Assembly: GCA_003427395.1 (NCBI GenBank)
Contig: BFEA01000637.1
Span: 716,607 to 742,224, forward strand
Direction of reading: 5' to 3'
Length of the DNA: 25,618 bases
Source of the DNA: Chara braunii
Lineage: Eukaryota > Streptophyta > Charophyceae > Charales > Characeae
Shown here piece by piece: positions 9,296-17,638 of the stretch (the stretch's first letter is position 1; each line of letters starts with the position of its first letter). A program made the translations under genes and the position numbers. The notes below the pieces were generated by a model that saw only the letters and a program-made list of their open reading frames with translations, had not been told where the DNA came from and ran no database searches.

Positions 9296-9971
9296 AGTCG
9301 ACGAGGAGACAGTACGTAAAGTGGTTGAAATTAATAATTGGACGAAAAAGAAAAAGAAAGGAGAATTACTGTGCGCCCCCTTCGATATAAAGGACATGTT
9401 CAGGAAATTACCTCATGACTCTATCATGAAGGCGCTTGACTGGATTATCAGTTTCTATGAGGAAAAAGGGAAAAAGGCACTAACGGTTAAAAGAAGAGGG
9501 AAAGGAACTTCGTTTTCACTAAAGTACGATAATTCCAACCGGCTTATGATTAACTTTAATGATATTCGTAATACGGTAAAATTCGAACTTCAGAACACGT
9601 ACGTTATGCAGTGGCAGCAGACCGGCTAATCAGACAAACGACAGGAATTCCAATGGGTAAGAGCACAAACCCTCCACTAGCCTGCATCCTATGTGCCTAC
9701 AACGAACAGGGAAACAACAAAGCTAATCAGACAAACAACAAGAATTCCGATGGGTAAGAGCACAAACCATCCACTAGCCTGCATCCTATGTGCCTATAAC
9801 GAACACTGTTTTCTATCTAGTCTGGGGAAACAACAAAAGCTAGTGAAAGGGACACGGCTAATGGACGACGTATCAATCTTTGTTTGGAATAAGGGAGATG
9901 ACCAGGATGCAATCGATATCATCGATCGATTTTCATCAACTTACGACAAAGCACTCACACTGGAAAGAACA
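9279..9971 (+). pseudogene. Penelope-like RT core, copy 1 (decayed)
   Basis: Homologous to 14401-14970 of copy 2. Visible RT landmarks are FDIKDMFRKLPHDSI with the first catalytic Asp (about 9384), GIPMGKSTN (motif B-like), and RLMDDVSIFVWN with the catalytic Asp pair (about 9863). This pattern is that of Penelope-like element RTs, which are related to telomerase. The upstream RT sections and endonuclease are missing, so the copy is 5'-truncated. A stop at about 9627 and a frame change at the internal duplication (9625-9804) disable it. The 5' edge carries a ~42-bp local duplication (9264-9294 and 9306-9336) in which GAGACAA of the T-tract repeat is fused to the RT sequence. It ends at 9971, where a foldback fragment begins. 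Confidence 0.7.
9625..9804 (+). repeat. 83-bp duplication inside the RT motif
   Basis: 9625-9707 is repeated at 9722-9804 with few mismatches, separated by AGGGAAACAACAAA. That spacer matches the sequence that normally follows ~20 bp downstream (GGGAAACAACAAAAGCTA at 9825). Copy 2 of the element has one copy only (about 14722-14804). The duplicated part encodes the GIPMGKSTN motif. Confidence 0.85.
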
Positions 9972-10109
9972 GATGAACAACACAAAACTTTCCCATAATT
10001 AAATAATCATTATAGAGTAAAATTACATTTTAAATTTTAAATTTTTATTTCATCTTTAAAAATGTCATTCCAATTTTAAAATTTTTCGTCTTACTTGAAA
10101 ACTTTCCTT
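9972..10109 (+). mobile_element. Left half of a foldback element, truncated
   Basis: Matches 13703-13843, sharing AAATAATCATT, a TTTTAAATTT-rich section, AATGTCATTCCAATTTTAAAA and ACTTGAAAACTTTCCTTCC. It interrupts RT copy 1 after the codons for ERTDE, a different point from the insertion in copy 2. The right half is absent: sequence switches at CCAGAAAC to the shared 3' block, consistent with a deletion at short CCA homology. Confidence 0.6.
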
Positions 10110-10836
10110 CCAGAAACCTTTTCGATAATTTACTTTCGGCCTTTAAAAAAAAAATCGGACCTTTTTGGGATAACGTGTTACAAGGTAAAATACGGGGATA
10201 GAAAAGTATCGCTGCATACCTGTATTTTTCGCACCTCTGTAGGAGGAAGCTCCAGCTCAGATCTGCAGAAAAGTTGAATTCGGATTTTCCTTGACACGCA
10301 GGGTCTGGGATACACGCTTACGTACTCGGTTTCATAAATTTTTTGGACTTAGCAGGGTCTGAGAAGATCTCTTATGGATCTGAGTATCTTCTTCAGGCTC
10401 TATTTGAGTTTTAGCGAAAGGAAAACATGTTATCGGGAATTCGGAAGTACGGCAGTAAGAATTCTTTGAGGCATCTATGAACAACGGAGGATGACTCAAG
10501 TATTTATTACCGAGTTACAACAATTACCCTCACATCGAAGTTGATCCTTACCCTCCTGACGAGGCTGGAATCTGGCTCCGACCGAAACTGGTAGAGGGAA
10601 GCCAGATTACTGTCGTCCGCAACGGGCGGTGGTAAAAGCCATAGCTAGCTCTCTTGTCGCCTACTCTCTCACCTTCTGAAGAGAACCTAGACTATGGTAC
10701 TCTTGGTCCAAAATGTTTAAATTTTTCGAAGAGTTATTCAATTCCGAAGATACACATTTGGTACGCTCTCAGCGTGCTTGTGTTTTCACATTTCGCCGAT
10801 CTTAGTCTTTGATGGGTCGACTCCTACTTTCATACT
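10110..10836 (+). repeat. PLE 3' block, copy A (direct repeat)
   Basis: About 727 bp matching 15864-16591 at high identity in the same orientation. It follows the RT remnant in both PLE copies, so it is most simply the element's 3' untranslated end. It could also act as the long direct repeats (pseudo-LTRs) described for tandem PLE insertions. The short frame at 10095-10277 is not supported as a gene. The block contains a conserved hairpin at 10569-10608. Confidence 0.8.
10569..10608 (+). other. Hairpin conserved in both 3' blocks
   Basis: AATCTGGCT (10569-10577) pairs perfectly with AGCCAGATT (10600-10608) across a 22-nt loop that contains CGAAAC. In copy B (about 16325-16364) the stem has one mismatch. 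CTGACGAGG lies just upstream (10556) in both copies. Confidence 0.5.
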
Positions 10837-10900
10837 CCAATTGGTAAAGGCAGCGACAACCGACCAGGAGGCTCACTTGGTTCGGTGACCCTGAAGTCCT

Positions 10901-10956
10901 AGAGTCACTCAAAGTTACTCAAGTTACTCAAGTTACTCAAGCTACTTAAGTTATCT
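10901..10956 (+). repeat. 9-bp tandem repeat
   Basis: About six units of AAGTTACTC, decaying at both ends (AGAGTCACTC ... AAGCTACTT, AAGTTATCT). It lies between the 3' block of PLE copy 1 and the ORF1 of copy 2. Confidence 0.8.
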
Positions 10957-11035
10957 AGACCTCGAGTTAGCATTCAACACTTATCAATTATTAATTAATA
11001 ATGAGAGATAGCGGATTAGAAACCGCTTAGACTCA

Positions 11036-11990
11036 TGAATGAAAACGGCGGGAATGGTGGGTTCGACTCTGGAACCGGACCACTTGGCCCGCCTGAAGGA
11101 AATAGGGGAGGATGAAACGGAGGAAATGGCAGCCAAGGAGGATGGTACGCTAATGGAGGTGGTGGATGGAATAACGAAAACAGAGGATGGAATAACGAAA
11201 ACGGGGGAGGATCGGGAGGATGGAATAATGGTAATGGAGGGGAATGGAACGGTGTAAACGGAGGAAACGGCTGAAACTGGAACAACAGAGGAGGGAATTG
11301 GAACGGAAATGGCGGAGGTTGGAATAATGGAGGAGGAGGATAACGAAGAGGACTAAAGCGCTAGAATTGTGGACAATTTGGGCACATTTCATGACGATAA
11401 CCGAGAGGAACGTAAAAACAAAGGCAAAACAAGACTCACAGCAACCAGCAACATCGGAATCAGAGGAGGAAGACGAGGAGGCCCAAGACGACAGACTTGA
11501 AAAGCACAAACGCCAACCGGGACAGACATCCGTTGGCTAAGCGAGCCCAGCTTGTACGCCTGCGAAGATAGGATGATCGACAACCATGGAAGAACCATCA
11601 ACACGCGTCGTGGAAAAAGAAATAGGAGTATCAAATTCAATAGGAAAAGGAAAACCGAGGAAGGAAGGGATGAACTTCCCTATCTGCGACTCCACCCTCT
11701 GGGAAGAAGCCCCGGTGGATGTGGACAACAGAACGGAAACAACTTTCAGAAAGAAGATTAAGAAGTATCTCGCGAAGAAGAGTGTCCCAGCAATCCAGAT
11801 GTGCAGAGAAGCAGGGATGGCATACCGAGGAAGACCTGAATCAGTGGACGAAATGATAGAGTTGAGAGTCATATACTTCTACAGACAACCTCAGTCACCT
11901 CGCCAGGAAGGAATCGTGATCCGTGAGCCTGTGCGCCAACCAAGAACACCATTGGACCAGAACGACCATCAAGATCTGTCTGATATGTAA
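11036..11990 (+). pseudogene. PLE-associated ORF1: Gly/Asn/Trp-rich, zinc knuckle, SAP-like
   Basis: The frame from ATG 11036 reads a Gly/Asn/Trp-rich tract (repeats such as GGWNN and NWNGNGGG) with stops at about 11119 and 11271. A remnant zinc knuckle, NCGQFGHIS, sits at 11365-11391; its first Cys codon now reads Arg and a stop follows that. Another frame then gives an acidic segment (SESEEEDEEAQDDRLEKH), and 11586-11990 gives a clean 134-residue end. In this last part, KKYLAKKSVPAIQMCREAG...GRPESVDEMIELR resembles a SAP-type DNA-binding helix pair. The knuckle suggests a Gag-like nucleic-acid-binding protein. It sits 190 bp upstream of the GIY-YIG/RT reading frame, same strand, so I infer it is the first ORF, or the N-terminal part, of the same element. 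At least two frameshifts make it non-functional. Confidence 0.55.
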
Positions 11991-12158
11991 CGTCTGGAAT
12001 GATCTTCGCTTCTACCTAAACCTACGACAACAGTTAGCAAGTAGTACCATAGTAAGGGTAAAAAACATTAGGTTATAAATCAAAAGGATCCTGAGATTAT
12101 GTATCGTAATCCTAGTCTATAAAGGAGAATTGGACTGGGGTACGAAATTCCTTAATAA
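11991..12158 (+). other. Spacer between ORF1 and the GIY-YIG region
   Basis: An AT-rich stretch with stops in all frames. It may be decayed coding sequence linking ORF1 with the endonuclease, or a true inter-ORF spacer. Confidence 0.35.
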
Positions 12159-12500
12159 TTAGATATACCAGATAACCCTGAAAAATTGGATAATCCCTCC
12201 TCCTGTGTCTATGTTCTACTCGACCCAAGATGTCGTGCCTCGTATATAAGACAGACATGTAGATCACTCTATGAGAGATGGAACGAACATGTCTATAGAA
12301 CCAACAATATACATGCGGCTAATAACTCTAAGTTGTATAGTTGGTTACGTAATTGGGGTTGAAAAAACTATATTGCCTTACCTATATCCTTCATCCCTAC
12401 TCCGGACTTACAATATGTGGAAAAAACCTTTATTAAAAGGTGGACACCTACACTTAATTCCAACTGTTGTAATCGTACCTCTGTAAAGAAGAAGAAAAAT
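12159..12500 (+). pseudogene. GIY-YIG endonuclease domain of PLE copy 2
   Basis: The frame through 12204 reads CVYVLLDPRC, then ASYIRQTCRSLYERWNEHVY, then NNSKLYSWLRNWG, a stop (TGA 12360-12362), then NYIALPI and LQYVEKTFIKRWTPTLN. This is the GIY-YIG nuclease layout: two N-terminal strands with the paired aromatic motifs (here VYV and YIR), the catalytic Arg in ERW, a His two residues on, and the metal-binding Glu in YVEK. Only one nonsense codon interrupts it. In PLEs this domain nicks the target DNA for target-primed reverse transcription. It lies upstream of the RT on the same strand, the reverse of classical Penelope and the arrangement of Naiad/Chlamys-type PLEs. A lysine-rich stretch follows (SVKKKKNRKGRKESKKY), a likely nuclear-localisation or nucleic-acid-binding segment. 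Confidence 0.72.
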
Positions 12501-13702
12501 CGAAAGGGAAGAAAGGAAAGTAAAAAGTACAGGTGTCGTAAATTCTCAGAGGAACGACCCATCATTTTCAAAACACGGGACATAAAATCCGTTAATTTAG
12601 CCAATATATGTAAAGCTGCATCATTAGGAAACATAATTTTATCGTCGTCCGGGGAAAAAATTTGGGTACCAGAATGGAAAGTTGTGTTAAGGGAAATTGG
12701 ACAGGGTATTTTTGTAAAAGACACCTCCACTGTCACACTACCGAACTCAAAGAAGATCTGGAAAAGGGAGGGAATTTTACACTTCGTACTCTGAAAGGAG
12801 GGACTCTATCCAAACGAAATAAAGTACTTAAAGGGGATTTGCAAAAACTGCTAAAGAACCCATGGGCAAAGAAAAAACTCTATAAATTGTCTCTAAAAGA
12901 ATTATTGGAACTATTCCTAACAACATTTTTTTTTCCAAAAGCAATCTGTCATAATATTTTGAGAGATGTAATTAGCGGAGTATTATGAAATAAATTTAGT
13001 TTTAAAGACGTAAAAAACACTGCATGTCAGTAACCTGCGATGTTAGTTTAAATAAAAGAGGACCGAAAAAAAAATTGAAAGACCATTTGTTAAACTATCT
13101 TCCTCTTGCTGAAATTGCTTTCATATGTAAAAAAATCAGAACTGTCTGGTGAAAAAACAGATCAGTCGATGATACTCTTCGTAACCACCGGACTGTAGCA
13201 CAGATACCGGTGGGAGTCTGCACCTGTGTGGAATCAGACCTCCCAAACGAAGGAGGACACGTGTTATGCAGGGTTAGCCAACTGGAAGAATTATATTTTT
13301 TTGTAAAAAATGTTAGGAATATAATTTTTCCGGAGCAAAAAGGAAGGGAGAAGAGAGTTCTATCGGAACTAAACAATGCACTAATGAAAATGGGCGTCGG
13401 TACACTATTGATGATGAGAGATGTCTTGCGATGCTTTAAAACTTTGTATTTTTCAAGTAACTTCGAAAAAAGTTCAATATATTTTTTCAAACGATTGAGT
13501 GATAATTTCGTACTAACAGTAGTCGATAAGAATCCAACTGAAACTGTAATTATGTGTCCAGAAAACGACGCTAGAGGCATGAGAGATGTTTTTTGGGAAA
13601 ATAAAAGTTTTGTCGTTGAATGGAGATGTGAAGCAGAAATCCTGGTAAAAAGCGAAAGGAACTATAAAGAGGCAAACCTGACGAGAATAGGTAAATGGGA
13701 TG
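12501..13702 (+). pseudogene. Linker and N-terminal part of the PLE reverse transcriptase
   Basis: Coding continues in one frame to 12794, shifts frame near 12727, and runs to 12988 (ends LKELLELFLTTFFF ... ILRDVISGVL). After decay around 12990-13050 it resumes near 13055 with a single stop (TGA about 13151), then a long open section from 13210. This holds a Cys-rich patch (CTCVES ... HVLCRVSQLEEL) that may bind zinc. Further on it has FVLTVVDKNPTETVIMCP, the VDKN/VVM-type opening motif of PLE RTs, and EANLTRIGKWDGS. The frame runs into the foldback element at 13703; the residues reported after that (to 13734) come from the insertion. Confidence 0.62.
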
Positions 13703-14228
13703 GATCAACAGAAAAAATTCCCAAAAGTAAATAATCATTCTATATTAAAATTAGAATCTAAATTTTAAATTTTCATTCTACTTAAAAAATGTCATTCCAA
13801 TTTTAAAATTTTCCTTCTTACTTGAAAACTTTCCTTCCAAGAACAGGGGATCCCTTCTTATTTGAACTACATGCTAGAGATGGAATGAAAGTCTGGACGA
13901 GTTCATGAAATATTTTAATTGAATTTTTATTCTAAGTAAAGATTTTCAGTCATAAATAGGTTAATCCAATTTAAATTAGAAGATATTCGTTGTAGTAGAA
14001 TGAAAGTTTAATTAAAACATTTCATAAACTCGTCCCGACTTTATTCCATCTTGAACAAATAGATGTAGTTGGAAGGGAAAACTCATATTTAGACGAGAAC
14101 TTATCAAATAAGACTGGAAATTTTTGGATTGGACGAACATTGGAATGATAATTTATAAATATGAAGGATTTTTTTTTTTTAGAATGTTTTTTCAACTTTC
14201 ATTTCTCGTGGGAATTTTTCTGTTGATC
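13703..14228. mobile_element. 526-bp foldback element inserted in the PLE RT
   Basis: The ends are inverted: GATCAACAG...TTCCCA at 13703-13721 and its complement at 14209-14228 (one A missing). Symmetry continues inward over about 230 bp per arm. The best inner match is GATGGAATGAAAGTC...GACGAGTTCATGAAAT (13879-13916) against 14011-14051, around a ~60-nt loop. It is AT-rich with no coding frame. RT coding sequence on either side (KWDGS | GRAYII) is contiguous without it, which defines the insertion. A related left half occurs in PLE copy 1 at a different RT position. No clear target duplication was found. Confidence 0.7.
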
Positions 14229-15402
14229 GAAAAAATGCGGAAGAGCTTACATAATTCCTAAAAATAAGGACCTATGTAAATTTTGTTCGATTAACCGATC
14301 TTTTTCTGAACCTTTACGAACAGCTGGGAGCCGAGTAACCCGCGCTTTAAACCATCTGTTATTTCTCCCACCGAAAAATATGCATTTTAATATGAAATTT
14401 ACGGATATGCTTGTACGTAAAGTGATTGAAATTAATAATTGGATGGAAAAGAAAAAGAAATGAGAATTACTGTGCGCCTCCTTTGATAGAAAGGAAATGT
14501 TCAGCAAATTACCTCATGACTTTATCATGAAGACGCTTGACTGGATCATCGGTTTCTATGAGGAAAAAAAAAAAAAGGCACTAACAGTTAAAAGAAGAGG
14601 GAAAAAAACTTCATTTTCGCTTAAGTACGATAATTTCAACTGACTTACTATTAACTTTAATGATATTCGTAATATTGTAAAATTCGAACTTCAGAACACG
14701 TACCTTATGGCAACAGACCAGTTAATTAGACAAACAACAGGAATTCCGATGGGTAAGAGCACAAACCCTCCACTAGCCTGCATCCTATGTGCTTATAACG
14801 GACACTGTTTTTTAATCTGGGGAAATAACAAAAGCTAGTGAAAGGGTCACGACTAATGGACGACGTACCAATCTTTGTCTGGAATAAGGGAGATGACCAG
14901 GATGCAATCTATATCATCGATCGATTTTCATCAACTTACGACAAAACACTTACACTCAAAAGAACAGATGAAGGAAAGGGTAAATGAGAATTTCTAGGTA
15001 CAAAAATCAGAGTGGAAAAAGAAAAAAAAGTGACGACCCAGTTAATACAAAGCAATTTCAAATAAATATGGGAGGGAGAAGGAAAACTTACCTTCAGAAC
15101 AATCCAGAACTTCGACTCCTATTCGTCAATTCCACAGAGAAAGCGGTACTAATATGCAGCCTCCACCGTATATACCAAATGACATAAGAAGTAACACTAG
15201 TAGGATTGGGATTACTTACCCAAAAAATACTATTAGGATTACTAAACTATCAAGAGAACCTTTTCGAAGACTGTTTGGGTAAGTTCATCAGAAGAAGGGC
15301 CATCATGGAAAAGATGGGGGGATATATACTGCGGGTGGTGAAAAAGAATCGCCTCAACCCTCAAAATTTCGAAGACGTCTCAGGCCTTTGCGGAATTTTT
15401 TG
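14229..15402 (+). pseudogene. Penelope-like RT core and C-terminus, copy 2
   Basis: Resumes after the foldback with GRAYIIPKNKDL (PLE RT motif 2 region), RSFSEPLRTAGSRVTRALNHLL, then FTDMLVRKVIEINNW. Next come EMFSKLPHDF (motif A; its Asp is within TTTGATAGA at about 14483), GIPMGKSTN (about 14741) and RLMDDVPIFVWN with the catalytic Asp pair (about 14856). EFLGTKIRVEKEKK and a C-terminal helix-rich part (FIRRRAIMEKMGGYILRVVKKN, to 15402) follow. Stops at 14461 and about 14641 plus frameshifts disable it. No GIY-YIG motif follows the RT; that domain is upstream instead. The RT has one RLIRQTTGIP segment where copy 1 has two. Confidence 0.7.
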
Positions 15403-15863
15403 AACGAGTTTTAAGCCTTTAGAAAATAGGGTCTAATGTACGTATCTCGTTTGAGGATCCTTGGAAGCATATGAACGGATTTGCTGACGGATCCTTCTTC
15501 GAATGTTTTTTGCACCATCTTGGACTATACCTCGGAGTTTAAAATTTATTAAATTTATTTATTTATTTTATTTTATTTTAATATGTACCTCGCTTTATGA
15601 TCTTTGGACGCCGATGAGTCCGATGGAAATTGCTGATGGATCTTACTTCCATTTTTTAGATTTTTTTGACTTTACCTCGGATTTTATTCAGACCTTATTT
15701 CGGAATTTATTTATCTTTTCAGAATTTTTTTCGGAACTTTTTGGAATTTCTAATAAATTTTCAGCATTTATTTACCTGGACGGACAGGGACTGTGTACTC
15801 TTTTTCGGAACATTGTGAATCCGAGTTAATCCTAAGCGGATTTAGGATTTTGTACATAGTGGT
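15403..15863 (+). other. AT-rich 3' region of PLE copy 2
   Basis: No reading frame with a recognisable product; the open frame at 15503-15829 is Phe-rich read-through of T-rich DNA. Contains repeated TTTATTTATTTATTTTATT near 15548-15575 and several TCGGAATTT/TTTCGGAAC phrases. Copy 1 lacks this part, apparently through the deletion ending at 10109. Confidence 0.4.
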
Positions 15864-16591
15864 CCAGAAACCTTTTCGATAGGTTACTTTCGGCCTTTAA
15901 ATTTTTTTTCGGACCTTTTTGGGATAACGTGTTACAAGGTAAAAACACGGGGATAGAAAAATATTGCTGCGTACCTGTATATTTCGCGCCTCTATAGGCG
16001 GAAACTCCAACTCAGATTTGCAGAAAAGTTGAATTCAGATTTTCCTTGTCACGCAAGGCCTAGGATACACGCTTACGTACTCGATTTCATAACTTTTTTG
16101 GACTTAGCATTTTCTGAGCACAACTCTTATGGATCTGAGTATCTTCTTTAGGCTCTATTTGAATTTTGGCAAAAGAAAAATGTGTTACCGGGAGTTCGAA
16201 AGTACGGCAGTAAGAATTCTTCGAGGCATCTACGAACAACGGAAGATGACTCAAGTATTTATTACTGAGTTACAACAGTTACTCTCACATCGGAGTTGAT
16301 TCTTACCGTCCTGACGAGGCTGGAATCTGACTCCGACCGAAACCGGTAGAGGGAAGCCAGATTACTGTCGTCCGCAACGGGCGGTGGTAAAAGCCGTAGC
16401 TAGCTCTCTCGGCGCCTACTCTCCCACCTTCTGAAGAGAACCTAGGCTATGGTACTCTTGGTCCAATATGTTTAAATTTTTCGAAGAGTTTTGCAATTCC
16501 GAAGATACACATTTGGTACGCTCTCAGTGTGCTTGTGCTTTCACATTTCGCCGATCTTTGTTTTTGCTGAGTCAGCTCCTGCTTTCATACT
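15864..16591 (+). repeat. PLE 3' block, copy B (direct repeat)
   Basis: Direct match to 10110-10836 from CCAGAAACCTTTTCGATA to TTTCATACT. It differs by scattered substitutions and few indels, suggesting both copies descend from closely related insertions. It is followed at once by an A run and then GATGAGACAATGA, sequence resembling the repeat upstream of PLE copy 1. Confidence 0.8.
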
Positions 16592-16745
16592 AAAAAAAAA
16601 AAAGATGAGACAATGACTCTACGAGGCTTTTTTGGGCGCTTTTGACTGGTTGCTTTTTATTTTTTTATGTTTTTTAGGTCGCTGTTCGTTTTTTTTGTTT
16701 TGCTTTTTTTTGTCTTTTCTTTGTCTTGTGAGGCCACTGCCACTA
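16592..16745. repeat. T-tract repeat unit, distant copy
   Basis: GATGAGACAATGACTC, then GAGGCTTTTTTGGGCGCTTTTGACTGGTTGC and a T-rich end with CGCTGTTCG match the units at 8950-9250. Together they bracket the PLE pair. Confidence 0.6.
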
Positions 16746-17626
16746 TGAGCCCCATTCGGCCCCTTTTTGTAGCAAGTCGGCCGCCCTAAGTGAAGACAGG
16801 CTCGACGGGGCCCTTAGGGGCTTATTTTGACCACTGCGCAACTAAGGAAATTCAGGCAGTTGCGCATTGTCAGTTGGTTGAGAAAACCCAGGCCATGGGC
16901 CGCCTGTGTGAATGTATGGAAACGAGGCCCTAGGTTAGATACGGGTACTAGGCCAAACACAGTCGAAATGCAGTTTGGTGCATGCAACCACCTCAGGCCC
17001 AAGGCCTATTCTCTATCGTGCTGGGCCTCAGGCTACCGGGGCCTACTGGAAGCTTCCTATGACTGAACGCAAGCAGGTCACTTCGATATAGCAAAGGGCC
17101 TGCCTCCACATTGCTGCACAAGCGTTGCTGCGCTGAAGCTCGATGACACTCACTCGCTCACGGGCGACGCAGAAAGAGCAAGCAGCCATAGCCGAGCTGC
17201 GCTGCTGTAAGCAGGGTGTGGCACAGGGTGGTCCTTGGGTGCATGTGGCATCGGTGTGTTGGGGAACGAGGTTATGAGTGAGGCGAGAGACATACCTGGT
17301 GCTGGAAGCGTGCGACATTGGTCGTTGTATGCTCGTACTTCGGAAAAACTGTTGTCGTCATCATTCGACATTGTAGTCTAGGCTAGATAGGATCTGCCAT
17401 CTGTAGTCTGGGCGCCGAGTTCCAGTTAGGATATCAACATTGGTTCTTCGTTGATGATGATGATGAGACTTTACCAACATTGTCAATTATGAGTTTTTGG
17501 TGTCTTCTTATTTGGTGAAACTCGTGATGCAATTCTGATGTTGGTTCAAGGTCACGACTATCTGGTATTGTGTATATGATGCTGTTTGATTGCTGAAGTT
17601 CACTATTGCTCATCTTCCTTGCAATT
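16746..17626. other. Gene-free stretch with small hairpin; possible LTR at its right end
   Basis: No gene recognised. TGCGCAACT (16835-16843) pairs with AGTTGCGCA (16858-16866) in a 9-bp hairpin with a 14-nt loop. GGCC-rich phrases recur at 16805-17045. The last ~250 bp, up to a primer-binding-like site at 17627, could be a retrotransposon LTR. Its left edge could not be found because no second copy lies in the window. Confidence 0.35.
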
Positions 17627-17638
17627 TGGTATCGGAGC
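17627..17638 (+). promoter_or_regulatory. Candidate primer-binding site (tRNA-iMet type)
   Basis: TGGTATCGGAGC differs at one base from TGGTATCAGAGC, the usual plant retrotransposon primer-binding site complementary to initiator tRNA-Met, and is preceded by CAATT. It lies 1.26 kb before the Gag start, long for a leader, so it may belong to another decayed element. Confidence 0.4.

Noticed and set aside
8948-9397. Lys-rich minus-strand and Phe-rich plus-strand ORFs
   Set aside because: They arise from poly(T)/poly(A) tracts and the T-rich repeat; no domain or start context.
10837-10900. tRNA gene or primer-binding site just after 3' block A (TGGTAAAGGCAGCG, GGTTCGGTGACC)
   Set aside because: No cloverleaf could be formed and the B-box-like sequence is imperfect; the 3' blocks fit PLE ends better than true LTRs.
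11016-11509. Minus-strand Pro/Phe- and Ser-rich ORFs
   Set aside because: They are the complement of the Gly/Asn/Trp-rich ORF1 tract, whose plus-strand reading is followed by a zinc knuckle.
15604-15640. Hammerhead-like GCCGATGAGTCCGATGGAAAT in the PLE copy 2 3' region
   Set aside because: The conserved U4 is C and the G of the GAAA core is missing after a 3-bp helix II; no convincing helices I and III. Could be worth a covariance-model check but not callable by eye.
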